Shown here piece by piece: positions 17,326 to 26,869 of a DNA stretch of 64,000 nucleotides. A program made the position numbers and the translations under genes. The stretch comes from Pseudomonas quebecensis (lineage in GTDB: Bacteria > Pseudomonadota > Gammaproteobacteria > Pseudomonadales > Pseudomonadaceae). The notes under the pieces were generated by a model. It was not told the origin of the DNA, did not search any database, and worked only from the letters and a program-made list of their open reading frames with translations. Position 1 is the stretch's first letter. Every line of letters starts with the position of its first letter. The stretch lies in NCBI RefSeq assembly GCF_026410085.1, contig NZ_CP112866.1, positions 2,356,001 to 2,420,000 of the forward strand, read 5' to 3'.

Positions 17326-19067
17326 GGGTGTTCTCCAGCTGGGGATAGGGTCACGCGTGCGCTGTACGGCGGCAGTTGCGCGCCGTGATTGGCCGGCGTT
17401 TGGAACAGCACGTGCGGCGACGCAGGATGTGGCAACGCCGTGGCACTCAGGTTCAAGTCAATGTGCAGCACGCTGCCGTTACCCAGGCGCCAGCGTGCGC
17501 TCACGGCGCTATCGCCGAGTACGCTGGCGCCGAGCGCCACACTGCCGGGCAGGTGGGGCACGATGTGGCGATGGCGCAGCCTCAGCAGCTCGCGGTAAAG
17601 CTGCAGGTGCGCCGCATCCGGCAGAGTCGGCATGGACTGTTCGAAGGTCGACAGCGCATTGGGATCGGGGATGCGTTCACGTCGTTCGGGGTCGTGGAAC
17701 GCGGCGAAGTCGGCGAATTCATTGCGCCGGCCTTCGCGCACGGCCTCGGCCAGCTCGCCATGGTGATCGGTGAAGAACAGAAACGGCTCGGGCGCATTGG
17801 CCTCGTCGCCCATGAACATCAACGGAATCATCGGCGACAGCAACAGCAGGGCTGTTGCGGCTTCAAGCGCTTGAGGCGAGCACAGCTGGTGCAGGCGCTC
17901 GCCGAGGGCGCGATTGCCGATCTGGTCATGGTTCTGCAAGAACGCGACAAAAGCGCTCGGTGGCAGATGCGCGCTCGGCTCGCCACGGGTGTGCCCGTGG
18001 CGGGTGGTGTCGCCCTGATAGATAAACCCTTCGCCCAGGCACCGCGCCAGCTTGGCGGTGGGGTCCTGGGCAAAGTCGCTGTAGTAGGCGTCGGTTTCGC
18101 CGGTGAGCAGCACATGCAGCACGTTGTGGAAATCGTCGTTCCACTGCGCATCGAAATCGTGCTTGAGCAGGCTGGCCTGGTTCAGTTCGTTTTCCAGCAT
18201 CAGCCAAACATGGCGCCCGCTGTCGACCTGCTGGCGTACGCGTTGGGCCAGTTCCTGCAGGAAACCGGGGTTGTCGATCGCGTGCACCGCGTCCAGGCGC
18301 AGGCCGTCGAAACGGTATTCGAGCAGCCACATCAGGGCGTTGTCGAGGAAGAAATCGCGCACTTCGCGGCGCTCGAAATCAATGCCCGCGCCCCAAGGGG
18401 TGTGCACGTCTTCCTGGAAGAAGCTCGCGGCATATTGGCCCAGGTAATTACCGTCGGGGCCGAAGTGGTTGTAGACCACGTCAAGAATGACCGCCAGGCC
18501 GTGTTCATGGGCGCTGTCGATCAAGTGCTTGAGCTGTTCGGGGGTGCCGTACGAGGTGTGCGGGGCATACGGCAGTACGCCGTCGTAACCCCAATTGCGT
18601 TCGCCGGGAAACTGCGCCAGGGGCATCAGTTCAATGGCGGTTACGCCCAGCTCTGCCAGGCGCGGCAGGTGTTGCTCAACAGCAGCGTAGCCACCCAGTG
18701 CGCCGACGTGCAGTTCGTAGATGACTGCCTCGTGCCAGGGCCGGCCTTGCCAGTTGGACTGACGCCAGTGGTAGGCGAGCGGGTCGACCACCAGGCTCCA
18801 GCCGTGAACGTCCGAGGCCTGGGCCCGGGACGCTGGATCGGGAACATCCCGTTCGCCGTCGATATTGAAGCGGTAGCGCGTGCCCGCCGGGCACTTGATT
18901 TCCACTTCGAACCAGCCATCCGCCTGCGACAGCATGGGGATGGATTTGCCGTCTTCCAATTCAACGCTGACATAAAACGCGTCTGGCGCCCACAAGGCGA
19001 AACGCGTGTGTTGCGCGTCCAGCATAATTGCGCCGTGGGGCCAGGTTTCCAGAGTCCGTAAAGGCAT
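17322..19067 (-). CDS. treZ: Maltooligosyltrehalose trehalohydrolase TreZ
   Basis: 581-residue GH13 enzyme that releases trehalose from maltooligosyltrehalose made by TreY. An N-terminal CBM48-type domain ('ALWAPDAFYVSVELEDG') is followed by the barrel, with Asp in 'DGLRLDAVHAI', Glu in 'LMLENELNQ' and Asp in 'FLQNHDQIGNRALGERL'. A GGAGGTC ribosome site precedes the ATG at 19067. It is 19 bases downstream of glgA, and its stop overlaps the malQ start. Confidence 0.97.
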   Translation of the reverse strand: MPLRTLETWPHGAIMLDAQHTRFALWAPDAFYVSVELEDGKSIPMLSQADGWFEVEIKCPAGTRYRFNIDGERDVPDPASRAQASDVHGWSLVVDPLAYHWRQSNWQGRPWHEAVIYELHVGALGGYAAVEQHLPRLAELGVTAIELMPLAQFPGERNWGYDGVLPYAPHTSYGTPEQLKHLIDSAHEHGLAVILDVVYNHFGPDGNYLGQYAASFFQEDVHTPWGAGIDFERREVRDFFLDNALMWLLEYRFDGLRLDAVHAIDNPGFLQELAQRVRQQVDSGRHVWLMLENELNQASLLKHDFDAQWNDDFHNVLHVLLTGETDAYYSDFAQDPTAKLARCLGEGFIYQGDTTRHGHTRGEPSAHLPPSAFVAFLQNHDQIGNRALGERLHQLCSPQALEAATALLLLSPMIPLMFMGDEANAPEPFLFFTDHHGELAEAVREGRRNEFADFAAFHDPERRERIPDPNALSTFEQSMPTLPDAAHLQLYRELLRLRHRHIVPHLPGSVALGASVLGDSAVSARWRLGNGSVLHIDLNLSATALPHPASPHVLFQTPANHGAQLPPYSARVTLSPAGEHP

Positions 19068-19086
19068 CTATAGAGACCTCCCTTGA

Positions 19087-20640
19087 TTATTTGACTGATT
19101 TCCCCAGGGCCTTGGCCACCAGTTGTTCGTAGAGTTCCGCGTAGGGTTCGACTGCCTGGGTCCAGTTGAATGGCTGGGTCATGGCGCGGCAGCGCATGGC
19201 ATTGAGCAGGCCAGGGAAGGCGAACACATTGAAAGCGCGGGTGAGGGCGGCTTTGTAGCTGTCCACCGTGGATTCGTTGAACAGGAATCCGGTCACGCCG
19301 TCTTCGATGGTGTCGGCCAAGCCGCCGGTGTTGCGTGCCACCGGCAGTGAGCCGAAACGCTGAGCGTACATCTGGCTCAAACCGCAAGGCTCGTAGCGCG
19401 ACGGCATCAGCAGGAAATCGCTGCCGGCGAACATGCGCCGGGCGTCGGTCTCGTTGAAGCCGATACGCACGCCGATCTGACCGGGGAAGCGCAGGGCCAG
19501 CTCGCGCATGGCCTGTTCTTCTTCCGGTTCGCCGCGACCGATAATGGCGATCTGGCCGCCGTTCTCGACGATAAAGCTGGCGACCGCTTCGGTGAGGTCC
19601 AGGCCTTTCTGGTAGACCAGACGCGATACGACGGCAAACAGCGGGCCGGTAGAGTCGTGCAGGCCGAACAGGTTGCGCACGTGCGCGGCGTTGATGGCCT
19701 TGCCTTCCCAGTCACCGATGTTGAAGTTGTGGGTCAGGTGGGTGTCGGTGGAGGTTTCCCAGCTTTCGTCAATGCCGTTGGGAATACCGCTGAGCAAGCC
19801 TTGCTGGGTCTTGGCGGCGAGGAAGCCGTCGAGGCCGCAGCCGAATTCGGGGGTGGTGATTTCCTGGGCATAGGTGGCGCTGACCGTCGTGATATGGCTG
19901 GAATACGCCATGCCGGCCTTGAGGAACGACATCTTGCCGTAAAACTCCATGCCTTCCTGCTGCAGCGCGTGCGGCGGAATACCCAGCTCCGGGGTGGACG
20001 CCAGACTCACCACGCCCTGATAGGCCAAGTTGTGAATGGTGAACAGCGTCGGCGTGCGTGACCCGCGCCAGTGCATATACGCCGGTGCCAGGCCAGCGGG
20101 CCAGTCGTGGGCGTGCACCAGGTCCGGGCACCAGTGGATCTGCGCCAGGTTGGCGGCGATATCGGCGGCGGCCAGGCCCAGGCGGGCGAAGCGGATATGG
20201 TTGTCCGGCCAGTCGCGACCGTTATTGGCGCCGTAGGGTGTGCCTTCGCGCTCGTACAGCTCGGGGCAGATCAAAACGTAGATGACCAGGCCGTCCTTGA
20301 GATCCATGCGCCCGATCTTGCAGGGCGGCAACGCCGCATGGCCGCCCAGTTCGCCGATGATGTGGATCGGGTTGTCGCTTTCCATCACTTGCGGGTAACC
20401 GGGAATCAGCACGCGTACATCATGCAGATGCGCCATGGCGCGGGGCAGGGCGGCGGACACGTCGCCCAGGCCGCCGGTCTTCACCAGGTCGGCGAACTCC
20501 GAAGTGACAAACAGCACTTTCTTGCGATTGGGGTTGTAACTGGACACCGGCCGCACCGTGTTGAGGTCGACCAAAGAGGTCGACCCGCCAACTGGCTGAC
20601 TAACACGCTCTCCCTGAATATTTACTGCGGCACTGATCAT
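19087..20640 (-). CDS. glgA: Glycogen synthase GlgA
   Basis: 517-residue GT5 glucosyltransferase that extends alpha-1,4-glucan from an ADP-glucose type donor. The N-terminal K-T-G-G-L motif ('LVKTGGLGDVSAALPRAM'), 'HAHDWPAGLAP' and the C-terminal 'SRYEPCGLSQMYAQRFGSLP' and 'NTGGLADTIEDG' motifs are all present. The start at 20640 is preferred to the upstream ATG at 20652 because GGAGAG lies 5 to 10 bases before it. First gene of the minus-strand glucan and trehalose block. A 0.5 kb non-coding region lies upstream. Confidence 0.96.
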   Translation of the reverse strand: MISAAVNIQGERVSQPVGGSTSLVDLNTVRPVSSYNPNRKKVLFVTSEFADLVKTGGLGDVSAALPRAMAHLHDVRVLIPGYPQVMESDNPIHIIGELGGHAALPPCKIGRMDLKDGLVIYVLICPELYEREGTPYGANNGRDWPDNHIRFARLGLAAADIAANLAQIHWCPDLVHAHDWPAGLAPAYMHWRGSRTPTLFTIHNLAYQGVVSLASTPELGIPPHALQQEGMEFYGKMSFLKAGMAYSSHITTVSATYAQEITTPEFGCGLDGFLAAKTQQGLLSGIPNGIDESWETSTDTHLTHNFNIGDWEGKAINAAHVRNLFGLHDSTGPLFAVVSRLVYQKGLDLTEAVASFIVENGGQIAIIGRGEPEEEQAMRELALRFPGQIGVRIGFNETDARRMFAGSDFLLMPSRYEPCGLSQMYAQRFGSLPVARNTGGLADTIEDGVTGFLFNESTVDSYKAALTRAFNVFAFPGLLNAMRCRAMTQPFNWTQAVEPYAELYEQLVAKALGKSVK

Positions 20641-20931
20641 GATTCTCTCCACGTGTTGGTCGGCTAATGGCCCGCTGCCATTAGCTACGGTGACCGCATC
20701 CTGCGGTCAGGCGCACAAGCGCATGACAAACTGGCAAGGCCTATGCCAGTTGCACGGTTAGCAATAAAAAGTTGGATAGACGGCGCTGGCGTGAACAGCT
20801 CAGGCGCGCCTTACCCTAAACCTGACCAACAGCAGAGTTGGAAAGTTTAGAATTTTTTCGCGGGGTTTTTGTTTTGGAAGGGACCCATCGGTCACCAGTC
20901 TAGGACAGATCCCAGAGCCCGTAGGGTTTAT

Positions 20932-20960
20932 ACGAGATTTTTGTAGGACAAAAATCTTGT
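20932..20960. repeat. Long stable hairpin (13-bp stem, 3-base loop)
   Basis: The arms at 20932-20944 and 20948-20960 pair over 13 positions with a single G-T pair, around the loop AGG. AGATTTTTGT on one arm and ACAAAAATCT on the other are exact complements. It lies about 290 bases upstream of glgA. No long T run follows, so it is not a typical intrinsic terminator. Confidence 0.55.
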
Positions 20961-21096
20961 AACCTTATGCGATGCGGGTAAACCGGGGGCGGTAGTGGCG
21001 TTTGGCCTGTTTGCTCGCGGGATTGCACTGCATTGGAAAGCGCAGCGCTCCCAAAGGGTGCGTTCAATGCATGAGTCGGTTTGCGTGTGCTTATTT

Positions 21097-21153
21097 GGGG
21101 CTGCTGCGCAGCCCAGCGCGGGAGGTGCGACGATTCGACAAGCCAGGCCCGCC
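21097..21153. repeat. REP-like element
   Basis: GGGCTGC and GCAGCCC form a perfect 7-bp stem around TGC (21098-21114). They are followed by a second pairable set, GCGGG (from 21118) and CCCGC (near 21148). This layout resembles extragenic palindromic elements common in P. fluorescens-group genomes. It sits just past the 3' end of the 2-hydroxyacid dehydrogenase gene. Confidence 0.45.
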
Positions 21154-21156
21154 CAT

Positions 21157-22110
21157 TTAGCCCAGCACCCTAACCGGAGCGCCACGGGACCAGGCCTGAA
21201 TATCTTCGATCATTTGTGCATAAAACTGCCGATAGTTCTGCTCGCTCACGTAGCCCACGTGGGGCGTGGCCAGCACGTTGGGCAACTGACGAAACGGGTG
21301 GTCGGCGGGCAATGGCTCCTGGCTGTAGACATCCAGCGCCGCGCCGGCCAGTTGGCCGCTTTGCAGGGCCTGCACCAGCGCCTGTTCATCCACGATCGGC
21401 CCGCGGGCGGTGTTCACCAACCGCGCGCTGGGTTTCATCCACGCCAATGCCTGGGCGTCCACCAGGCCACGGCTGCGCTCGCTGAGCACCAGGTGGATGC
21501 TCACAATGTCGGCCTGTTCAAACAATTGCTGTTTGCTGACCCACGTCACACCCGCAGCGGCGGCGCGCTCCGGCGTGAGGTTCTGGCTCCAGGCGATGAC
21601 GCGCATGCCGAATGCCTGCCCGAATGCCGCGACCTTCTGGCCGATGCTGCCCAGCCCGAGGATGCCCAGGGTCTTGCCATGCAGGTCGCCGCCCAGGCCG
21701 AGCTGCCAGCCGCCGGCGCGCAACGAGTTGGCTTCGGCCAGCAGCTTGCGGGTGCTGGCCATGATCAGCGCCCAGGTCAGTTCCGGTGCGGCGTGTTTGT
21801 AGCTGTCGGTCCCGCACACCTGGATGCCCAGAGCCGTGGCGGCGGGCAGGTCGATGGCGGCATTGCGTATGCCGCCGGTCACCAGCAGCTTGAGCCGCGG
21901 CAGCCCCCGCAGCAGGGCCTGATCGAAGACGGTGCGCTCGCGCATCACACAAATGACCTCGAAGCCCTGCAACCGCTCGATCAGGGTGGCGGTGTCGGCC
22001 GGATAGTCGTGCAAAAAGTGCACGTGGCCGATGGCCTCCAGTACTGACCAATCCACCACACCACCGGCAACCCTCTGCCAATCATCAATGACTGCGATCT
22101 GTACCGACAT
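21157..22110 (-). CDS. D-2-hydroxyacid dehydrogenase family protein
   Basis: 317-residue NAD(P)-dependent dehydrogenase. The Rossmann motif 'LGILGLGSIGQKVAAF' is central. Catalytic Arg lies in 'ARLVNTARGPIVDEQALVQAL', and the acid/base His in 'ATPHVGYVSEQNYRQF'. The family reduces 2-keto acids to D-2-hydroxy acids or the reverse; this subgroup resembles phosphoglycerate dehydrogenase-like proteins of unknown substrate. It stands alone in the same direction as the hydrolase upstream, 26 bases away, and may share its transcript. Confidence 0.9.
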   Translation of the reverse strand: MSVQIAVIDDWQRVAGGVVDWSVLEAIGHVHFLHDYPADTATLIERLQGFEVICVMRERTVFDQALLRGLPRLKLLVTGGIRNAAIDLPAATALGIQVCGTDSYKHAAPELTWALIMASTRKLLAEANSLRAGGWQLGLGGDLHGKTLGILGLGSIGQKVAAFGQAFGMRVIAWSQNLTPERAAAAGVTWVSKQQLFEQADIVSIHLVLSERSRGLVDAQALAWMKPSARLVNTARGPIVDEQALVQALQSGQLAGAALDVYSQEPLPADHPFRQLPNVLATPHVGYVSEQNYRQFYAQMIEDIQAWSRGAPVRVLG

Positions 22111-22136
22111 TTACACGCGCCTCTTCAAGGGAAGGG

Positions 22137-23138
22137 TTAAAGGGTATTCAAGCCCTGCAGCAAGGCCTGGTGAAAGCGCGCCGGCTCTTCCATCTGCGGC
22201 GCGTGCCCCAGGCCCGGGAATTCCACCAGGGTTGCATGGGGGATCAGCTTGGCCGCCTGCTTGCCCAGGACCGCGTAGTTGCCGAGCGTTGCCTTGACCT
22301 GCGGCGGCGCGATGCCTTTGTTGATCGCGGTGGTGTCGGCCGTGCCGATCAGCAGCAGCGTCGGCACCTGCACGTTCTTGAACTCGTAGTACACCGGCTG
22401 GGTGAAGATCATGTCGTAAATCAGCGCCGAGTTCCATGCGACCTGTTTATGCCCGGGGCCATCGCTCAAGCCGGCGTACATATCCACCCAACGCTCGTAT
22501 TCCGGCTTCCACCGTCCGACGTAGTAAGTGTCGAGCTGGTATTTACGAATGCCCTCGGCGTTGACGTTGAGCTCGCGCTCATACCACTGGTCGACGCTGA
22601 GCGTGGGCACGCCCAGGGCTTTCCAATCCTCCAGACCGATGGGGTTGACCATGGCCAGTTGTTCGGTCTGCTTGGGGTACATCAGCGCGTAGCGGGTGGC
22701 GAGCATGCCGCCGGTGGAGTGGCCGAGGAGCGTGGCCTTTTGAATGCCGAGCTTTTCCAGCAATTGGTGGGTGTTCAGGGCCAATTGCTGGAAGCTGTAC
22801 TGGTAGCTGTCGGGCTTGCTGGAGGTGCAAAAGCCAATCTGGTCCGGGGCGATAACGCGATAACCGGCGTCGCTGAGGGCCTTGATCGTGCCTTCCCAGG
22901 TGGCCGCGCAGAAGTTCTTGCCATGCAGCAGCACGACGCTGCGTCCATTGGCTTTGCCTTTGGCCGGCACGTCCATGTAGCCCATCTGCAGGGTCTTGCC
23001 CTGGGACTGGAAGTTGAAACGTTCGATAGGATACGGGTATTCAAAACCCTGCAGCTCAGGGCCGTAGGTGGCGGCAAACGCCGTTGTCGCAGTGGCCGTC
23101 AACAGGCTGGCGACGCAGAATTCACGAAATAAACGCAT
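22137..23138 (-). CDS. Exported alpha/beta hydrolase (Ser type)
   Basis: 333 residues from the ATG at 23138 (MRLFRE). A signal peptide ends near residue 22 ('TTAFA-ATY'). The nucleophile elbow is GHSTGG with Ser140, the oxyanion region 'VVLLHGKNF' near 67-75, and the catalytic His is in 'GLGHAPQMEEPARF'. It should be a periplasmic esterase or related hydrolase. It differs from the hydrolase at 2126-3160, which carries an Asp nucleophile. Confidence 0.9.
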   Translation of the reverse strand: MRLFREFCVASLLTATATTAFAATYGPELQGFEYPYPIERFNFQSQGKTLQMGYMDVPAKGKANGRSVVLLHGKNFCAATWEGTIKALSDAGYRVIAPDQIGFCTSSKPDSYQYSFQQLALNTHQLLEKLGIQKATLLGHSTGGMLATRYALMYPKQTEQLAMVNPIGLEDWKALGVPTLSVDQWYERELNVNAEGIRKYQLDTYYVGRWKPEYERWVDMYAGLSDGPGHKQVAWNSALIYDMIFTQPVYYEFKNVQVPTLLLIGTADTTAINKGIAPPQVKATLGNYAVLGKQAAKLIPHATLVEFPGLGHAPQMEEPARFHQALLQGLNTL

Positions 23139-23182
23139 GGACGGGCTCCGAAAAAGGGTGTCCGGATGCTGTTGGCGCACGA

Positions 23183-23620
23183 TTAAGTGGGAATTAACAG
23201 CCACTGCCGGGTCACGGCCGCCAACACGCCATAACGCGCGCTTTTGGCCAGCGTCACCAGCAGCAGAAAACGCCACAAAGGTTCACGCATGACCCCAGCC
23301 ACCAGGGTCAGCGGGTCGCCGATGATCGGCACCCAACTGAGCAACAGTGTCCAATGCCCCCAGCGTGCGTAATGTTTACCGGCTGTGTCCAGCTGCCGCG
23401 GATTGACCGGGAACCAGCGCCGCTGTTTGAAATGTTCTACCCAACGGCCCAGCCACCAGTTGACCAGCGAACCGAGCACATTGCCCAGGGTGGCGATGCC
23501 CAGCAGCAACCACAGGTTGTAATGCTCGCTGAGCAGCAACCCCACCAGCACGGCTTCCGACTGCAATGGCAATAGGGTTGCGGCGCCGAACGCCGCGAAG
23601 AACAGCCCCAGGTAAACCAT
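23183..23620 (-). CDS. YqaA family inner-membrane protein
   Basis: 145-residue small DedA-related membrane protein of the YqaA type. Segments 'LGLFFAAFGAATLLPLQSEA', 'LWLLLGIATLGNVLGSLVNW' and 'FLLLVTLAKSARYGVLAAVT' are hydrophobic. 'LLSWVPIIGDPLTLVAGVMR' is the conserved re-entrant motif of the family, which is linked to lipid scrambling or membrane homeostasis. An in-frame GTG at 23626 is an alternative start. It follows the DUF411 gene within 10 bases and is probably co-expressed. Confidence 0.87.
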   Translation of the reverse strand: MVYLGLFFAAFGAATLLPLQSEAVLVGLLLSEHYNLWLLLGIATLGNVLGSLVNWWLGRWVEHFKQRRWFPVNPRQLDTAGKHYARWGHWTLLLSWVPIIGDPLTLVAGVMREPLWRFLLLVTLAKSARYGVLAAVTRQWLLIPT

Positions 23621-23629
23621 CGACACCGA

Positions 23630-24076
23630 TCAGTGTGCCGGGTAGTCGGCCACCACTGCATCGTTGCCGTCGCGGCTCACGCCAATGACCTGATAGGCAT
23701 CGGCGTGGCCATCCATTTCCATGCCCGGTGAACCCATGGGCATGCCCGGAGCGGCGATGCCCAGCAGATCGTCGCGCTTGCGCAATGCCAGCACTTGCTC
23801 GGCAGGCACATGGCCTTCAACGAACTTGCCGTCGATCACGGCGGTGTGGCACGAACGCAGGCGCGGCGCCACGCCCAGGCGCTGCTTGACGGCGCTCATA
23901 TCGGCTTCGACATGGTCATTAACCTTGAAACCGTTGCTCTCCAGGTGGCTGATCCATTTTTTGCAGCAACCGCAGTTGGCGTCGCGGTGCACGTCGATGG
24001 GGATCAGGTCGGCGGCCTGGGTCAGGGGGGTGGCCAACAGGGCGCTCAGCAGCAACAGGCGCAATGGGTTTTTCAT
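23630..24076 (-). CDS. DUF411 family metal-binding exported protein
   Basis: 148 residues from the ATG at 24076. A signal peptide ends near residue 22 ('PLTQA-ADLI'). The conserved 'DANCGCCKKWISHLESNGF' gives a C-G-C-C motif, and 'LRSCHTAVIDGKFVEGHVPA' carries a further Cys-His. The family is associated with copper handling in the periplasm. An unusual Met/Gly/Pro-rich patch ('APGMPMGSPGMEMDGH') near the C terminus could bind Cu(I). The longer frame starting at 24118 lacks a good ribosome site. Confidence 0.88.
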   Translation of the reverse strand: MKNPLRLLLLSALLATPLTQAADLIPIDVHRDANCGCCKKWISHLESNGFKVNDHVEADMSAVKQRLGVAPRLRSCHTAVIDGKFVEGHVPAEQVLALRKRDDLLGIAAPGMPMGSPGMEMDGHADAYQVIGVSRDGNDAVVADYPAH

Positions 24077-24180
24077 GGAGGTTCTCGCAGGAGGTGGCAC
24101 TGGAATGGCGGCGATCATGACGACGTCCTCGCCGGCAAGCCAGTGCCCGCAGCCGGTTGGCTGCGCTGAGATGTTTCAAA

Positions 24181-24639
24181 TTATTCCGAAGTTGGTTGTT
24201 CCAGATGCTGCTTGAGGCGGTCCAGGGCCACGTCCGAGAGTTCGATCATGCGGTCATGCAAGCTCACCAACTGCAACTCGGTTTCATAGCTCAGCACCCG
24301 CTTGAACAGCGTGCCGTCGCGAAAGGGCTGCAGGAAAAAATGAATCGAACCGTCCACGGCCAGGGAGGTGAAGACGCTCTTGAACTCCTCGCAAGGCCGG
24401 GCAATTTGTACGCGGTAGCTCATGGGAACGCGCACGCCAAGCAGGTCGATCATCTCGGTAAAACGCGCGCCGACTCCCAGAGAGCCGGTGGTGCCGGTCT
24501 CTGCGCCGAGGGAGGTGGGATGCCATTCGTGCCAGCGGTCGGGCTGGGTGACGTAGGCGTAGACGGCCTCGACGGAGGCCCGGATAAAGCGTTCCTGACT
24601 GATCCGCTCCAAGCGGACCGACTGCTCGACAGCGCGCAT
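24181..24639 (-). CDS. SRPBCC family protein
   Basis: 152-residue START-like ligand-binding fold. 'ASVEAVYAYVTQPDRWHEWHPTS' is the typical opening strand and helix, and the last helix carries 'LVSLHDRMIELSDVALDRLKQ'. AGGAGGTG precedes the start. Members bind hydrophobic small molecules or act as polyketide cyclases; nothing here shows the ligand. It stands alone in front of the chemoreceptor gene. Confidence 0.82.
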   Translation of the reverse strand: MRAVEQSVRLERISQERFIRASVEAVYAYVTQPDRWHEWHPTSLGAETGTTGSLGVGARFTEMIDLLGVRVPMSYRVQIARPCEEFKSVFTSLAVDGSIHFFLQPFRDGTLFKRVLSYETELQLVSLHDRMIELSDVALDRLKQHLEQPTSE

Positions 24640-24692
24640 GACACACCTCCTGTGTGGCGGGAAGAAGCATCTTGAACTGTCAGAATAGTCTG

Positions 24693-24715
24693 ACTCCCGC
24701 GCTTTGCACGGGAGT
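24693..24715 (-). terminator. Weak hairpin after the chemoreceptor gene
   Basis: ACTCCCG (24693-24699) pairs with CGGGAGT (24709-24715), just downstream of the chemoreceptor stop in its direction. No clear T run follows, so termination is uncertain. Confidence 0.35.
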
Positions 24716-24728
24716 GTTCAGGGCAGGA

Positions 24729-26723
24729 TCAACGCACCTTGAAACGGCTCATCAGGCTGATGACTCGACCATTGGCCTCCAGCAGGCTCTGGGTATTGTT
24801 TTCGGTGGCATGGCCGCTCTGCACCAAGGCCTCAACCATTTGTCGGATCTGCACCATGCTGCGGTTGATCTCTTCGGTCACCGCGCTTTGCTGCTCGGCG
24901 GCCGTGGCGATCTGGGTGCTGAGGTTGTTGATATGGCTGACCGAGCCGGCCATCTCATCCAGTCCGGTGTTAACCCGCGCGGTGGCATCCGCCGCTGATT
25001 GGCAACTGGCCTGGGTGTTTTCCATGGCGGCGACCGACGAGTTTACCCCGGTGGTCAGGCGCGTAAGCATCTCGTTGATCTGCGAGGTACTGGCCTGGGT
25101 GCGTGCGGCGAGGGCGCGTACTTCGTCTGCTACCACCGCGAAGCCACGGCCCTGCTCGCCGGCCCGCGCGGCTTCGATGGCGGCGTTGAGGGCCAGCAGG
25201 TTGGTCTGGCCGGCGATTGCGCCGATCACCTCAAGGGTCTCGGTGATACGCGCGGCGTCCTGGCGCATGTTTTCCACGGTGTGCGTGGCGCTGGCGACTT
25301 CACCGATCAGGGCACCGACGCTGCTGGACGCTTCGCCCACCACCACGCGCGAGCGGTCGGCATGTTCGTTGGCGCGCTGGGTGAACGCGGCCGTTTCGGC
25401 AGCGTTCTGCGCAACGGTGTCGGCGGTGGAACTCATCTCGGTAATGGCGGTGACGGTCTGATCGGTTTCCGAGGCATGCCGTACCAGGATCTGGTTGGTC
25501 TGCGCCGACGTGCGCTGCAGTTGCTCAAGGCCGGTGGACATGGCCGCCGTGGCCTGGGTGACTTCGCCAATCATGTTTTGCAGGTACACGATGAAACGAT
25601 TGACCGAATGGCCAATGGCGCCCAGTTCGTCTTCGGCGCGAATGGTGATGCGCCTGGTCAGGTCGGCATCGCCGGTGGACAGCGCGTCTATGTTGGCTTT
25701 GAGCGTCTTCATGCGCTGCACCAGCTTGCGGATCGCATACGCGGCCAGCAGCACCAGCAGCAACACCATGGGGATCTGCAGCAGCGCCAGGGTGCCGAGT
25801 ACGTCGTCACGCTGGGCGGTGATCAAGGAAGTGGGCAGGGCCGTGGCGAGGAACCACGGGGTGCCTTCGATGGGGCGCATATAGAAGGTGCTGGCGACGC
25901 CGCCGTTGTCGAATTCACTGCGCTGCAAACCCTGGTCGCGATGGGCGAGCGCCTTGCTGACCTGGCTGGCGAACGCCGAGGTGGCGGTGAGTTCGCTGAT
26001 GTTCTTCAACACCACTGGGCTGTTCAGTCGCGTGCTGTTGCTGATGATCTTGCCGTCGCCTTCCACAATCAGCATTTGCCCGCTGATGTCTTTTTCCTTG
26101 CTGGCCACCAGCTCGTTGAAGAAGCCGAGTGTCACGTCGATGGTGGCCACGCCGTAGGCCGCGCCATCGCGCTGGATCGCCATGGCGCAGTTGGTGCGCG
26201 GCTCCTGGCTGGCATCGTCTTTATAAGCGGCGGCCCAGGCGCATTGACCGCGCGGCGAGGCCAGGCCGCCTTTGTACCAGCTCTGGTCGTAATAGTTAGG
26301 GGCAGGGTCGCTGTTCCAGAAGGTGTTGACCGCCAACTTGCCGGAGGCATCGCGGTGCCAGAACGTGCTGTGCTTATTGCGCCCCGGCGTACGCTGGTTG
26401 GGCAGCGGCCAGATGCCGCCGCCGAACACTTTGAGCTCGCCGTACTGGTCAACCAGGCCAGGCAGGACTTTGTCGATGGCATCGCTGTCCAGCAGCGCAA
26501 TGGTCTGGGTAATGCTGCGTTGCTGGGCCTGAACCTTGTTCAGTTCGCCCTGGATGGTTTTCGCCACTTCGTCGATGCGGTTGAGGACCACCTGTTCTTC
26601 GGTATGGCGCAACGTGGGCGCGACCAATTGGCCGATGCCGACGATCGTCAACACGAATAACACCAGGACGAACAACACCAGAAACAGGGTATAGCGGGCT
26701 TGAATGGAGCGCAGTGGGGGCAT
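24729..26723 (-). CDS. Methyl-accepting chemotaxis protein with dCache-type sensor
   Basis: 664-residue chemoreceptor. A first membrane segment at about 11-33 ('[20 protein letters not shown]') precedes a periplasmic double-Cache-like domain of about 270 residues ('[20 protein letters not shown]', '[10 protein letters not shown]'). The second segment ('[20 protein letters not shown]') is followed by HAMP ('[19 protein letters not shown]') and the signalling hairpin with the near-invariant '[20 protein letters not shown]'. dCache receptors often sense amino acids or amines, but the ligand is unknown here. No C-terminal CheR-tethering pentapeptide is seen. Confidence 0.95.
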   Translation of the reverse strand: MPPLRSIQARYTLFLVLFVLVLFVLTIVGIGQLVAPTLRHTEEQVVLNRIDEVAKTIQGELNKVQAQQRSITQTIALLDSDAIDKVLPGLVDQYGELKVFGGGIWPLPNQRTPGRNKHSTFWHRDASGKLAVNTFWNSDPAPNYYDQSWYKGGLASPRGQCAWAAAYKDDASQEPRTNCAMAIQRDGAAYGVATIDVTLGFFNELVASKEKDISGQMLIVEGDGKIISNSTRLNSPVVLKNISELTATSAFASQVSKALAHRDQGLQRSEFDNGGVASTFYMRPIEGTPWFLATALPTSLITAQRDDVLGTLALLQIPMVLLLVLLAAYAIRKLVQRMKTLKANIDALSTGDADLTRRITIRAEDELGAIGHSVNRFIVYLQNMIGEVTQATAAMSTGLEQLQRTSAQTNQILVRHASETDQTVTAITEMSSTADTVAQNAAETAAFTQRANEHADRSRVVVGEASSSVGALIGEVASATHTVENMRQDAARITETLEVIGAIAGQTNLLALNAAIEAARAGEQGRGFAVVADEVRALAARTQASTSQINEMLTRLTTGVNSSVAAMENTQASCQSAADATARVNTGLDEMAGSVSHINNLSTQIATAAEQQSAVTEEINRSMVQIRQMVEALVQSGHATENNTQSLLEANGRVISLMSRFKVR

Positions 26724-26821
26724 GGGATCGTCCTTACGAAGCGTTTATTGTCGACGCGGCTTTCTTGGAGCTTCGTAGGGGTATCGGCGAGGCGGGTAGG
26801 AGCTTTAGGTACGATGGTGCA

Positions 26822-26856
26822 AGAAAAGTCGAAGCACCGCTCAGCAACGGTGCTTC
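26822..26856 (-). terminator. Rho-independent terminator of the aldo/keto reductase gene
   Basis: GAAGCACCG (26831-26839) pairs with CGGTGCTTC (26848-26856) over 9 bp. On the minus strand the stem is followed by a T-rich stretch (CTTTTCTT). It starts 13 bases past the reductase stop. Confidence 0.7.
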
Positions 26857-26869
26857 CTGGTCGGCGGTG

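Larger units (their letters stand above)
20641..21156. other. Non-coding stretch upstream of glgA
   Basis: About 515 bases without a credible gene. The part next to glgA should hold its promoter, but I could not pick a convincing -35/-10 pair. It contains a strong hairpin (20932-20960) and a REP-like hairpin close to the end of the next gene (21097-21153). The rest shows nothing I can name. Confidence 0.6.
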
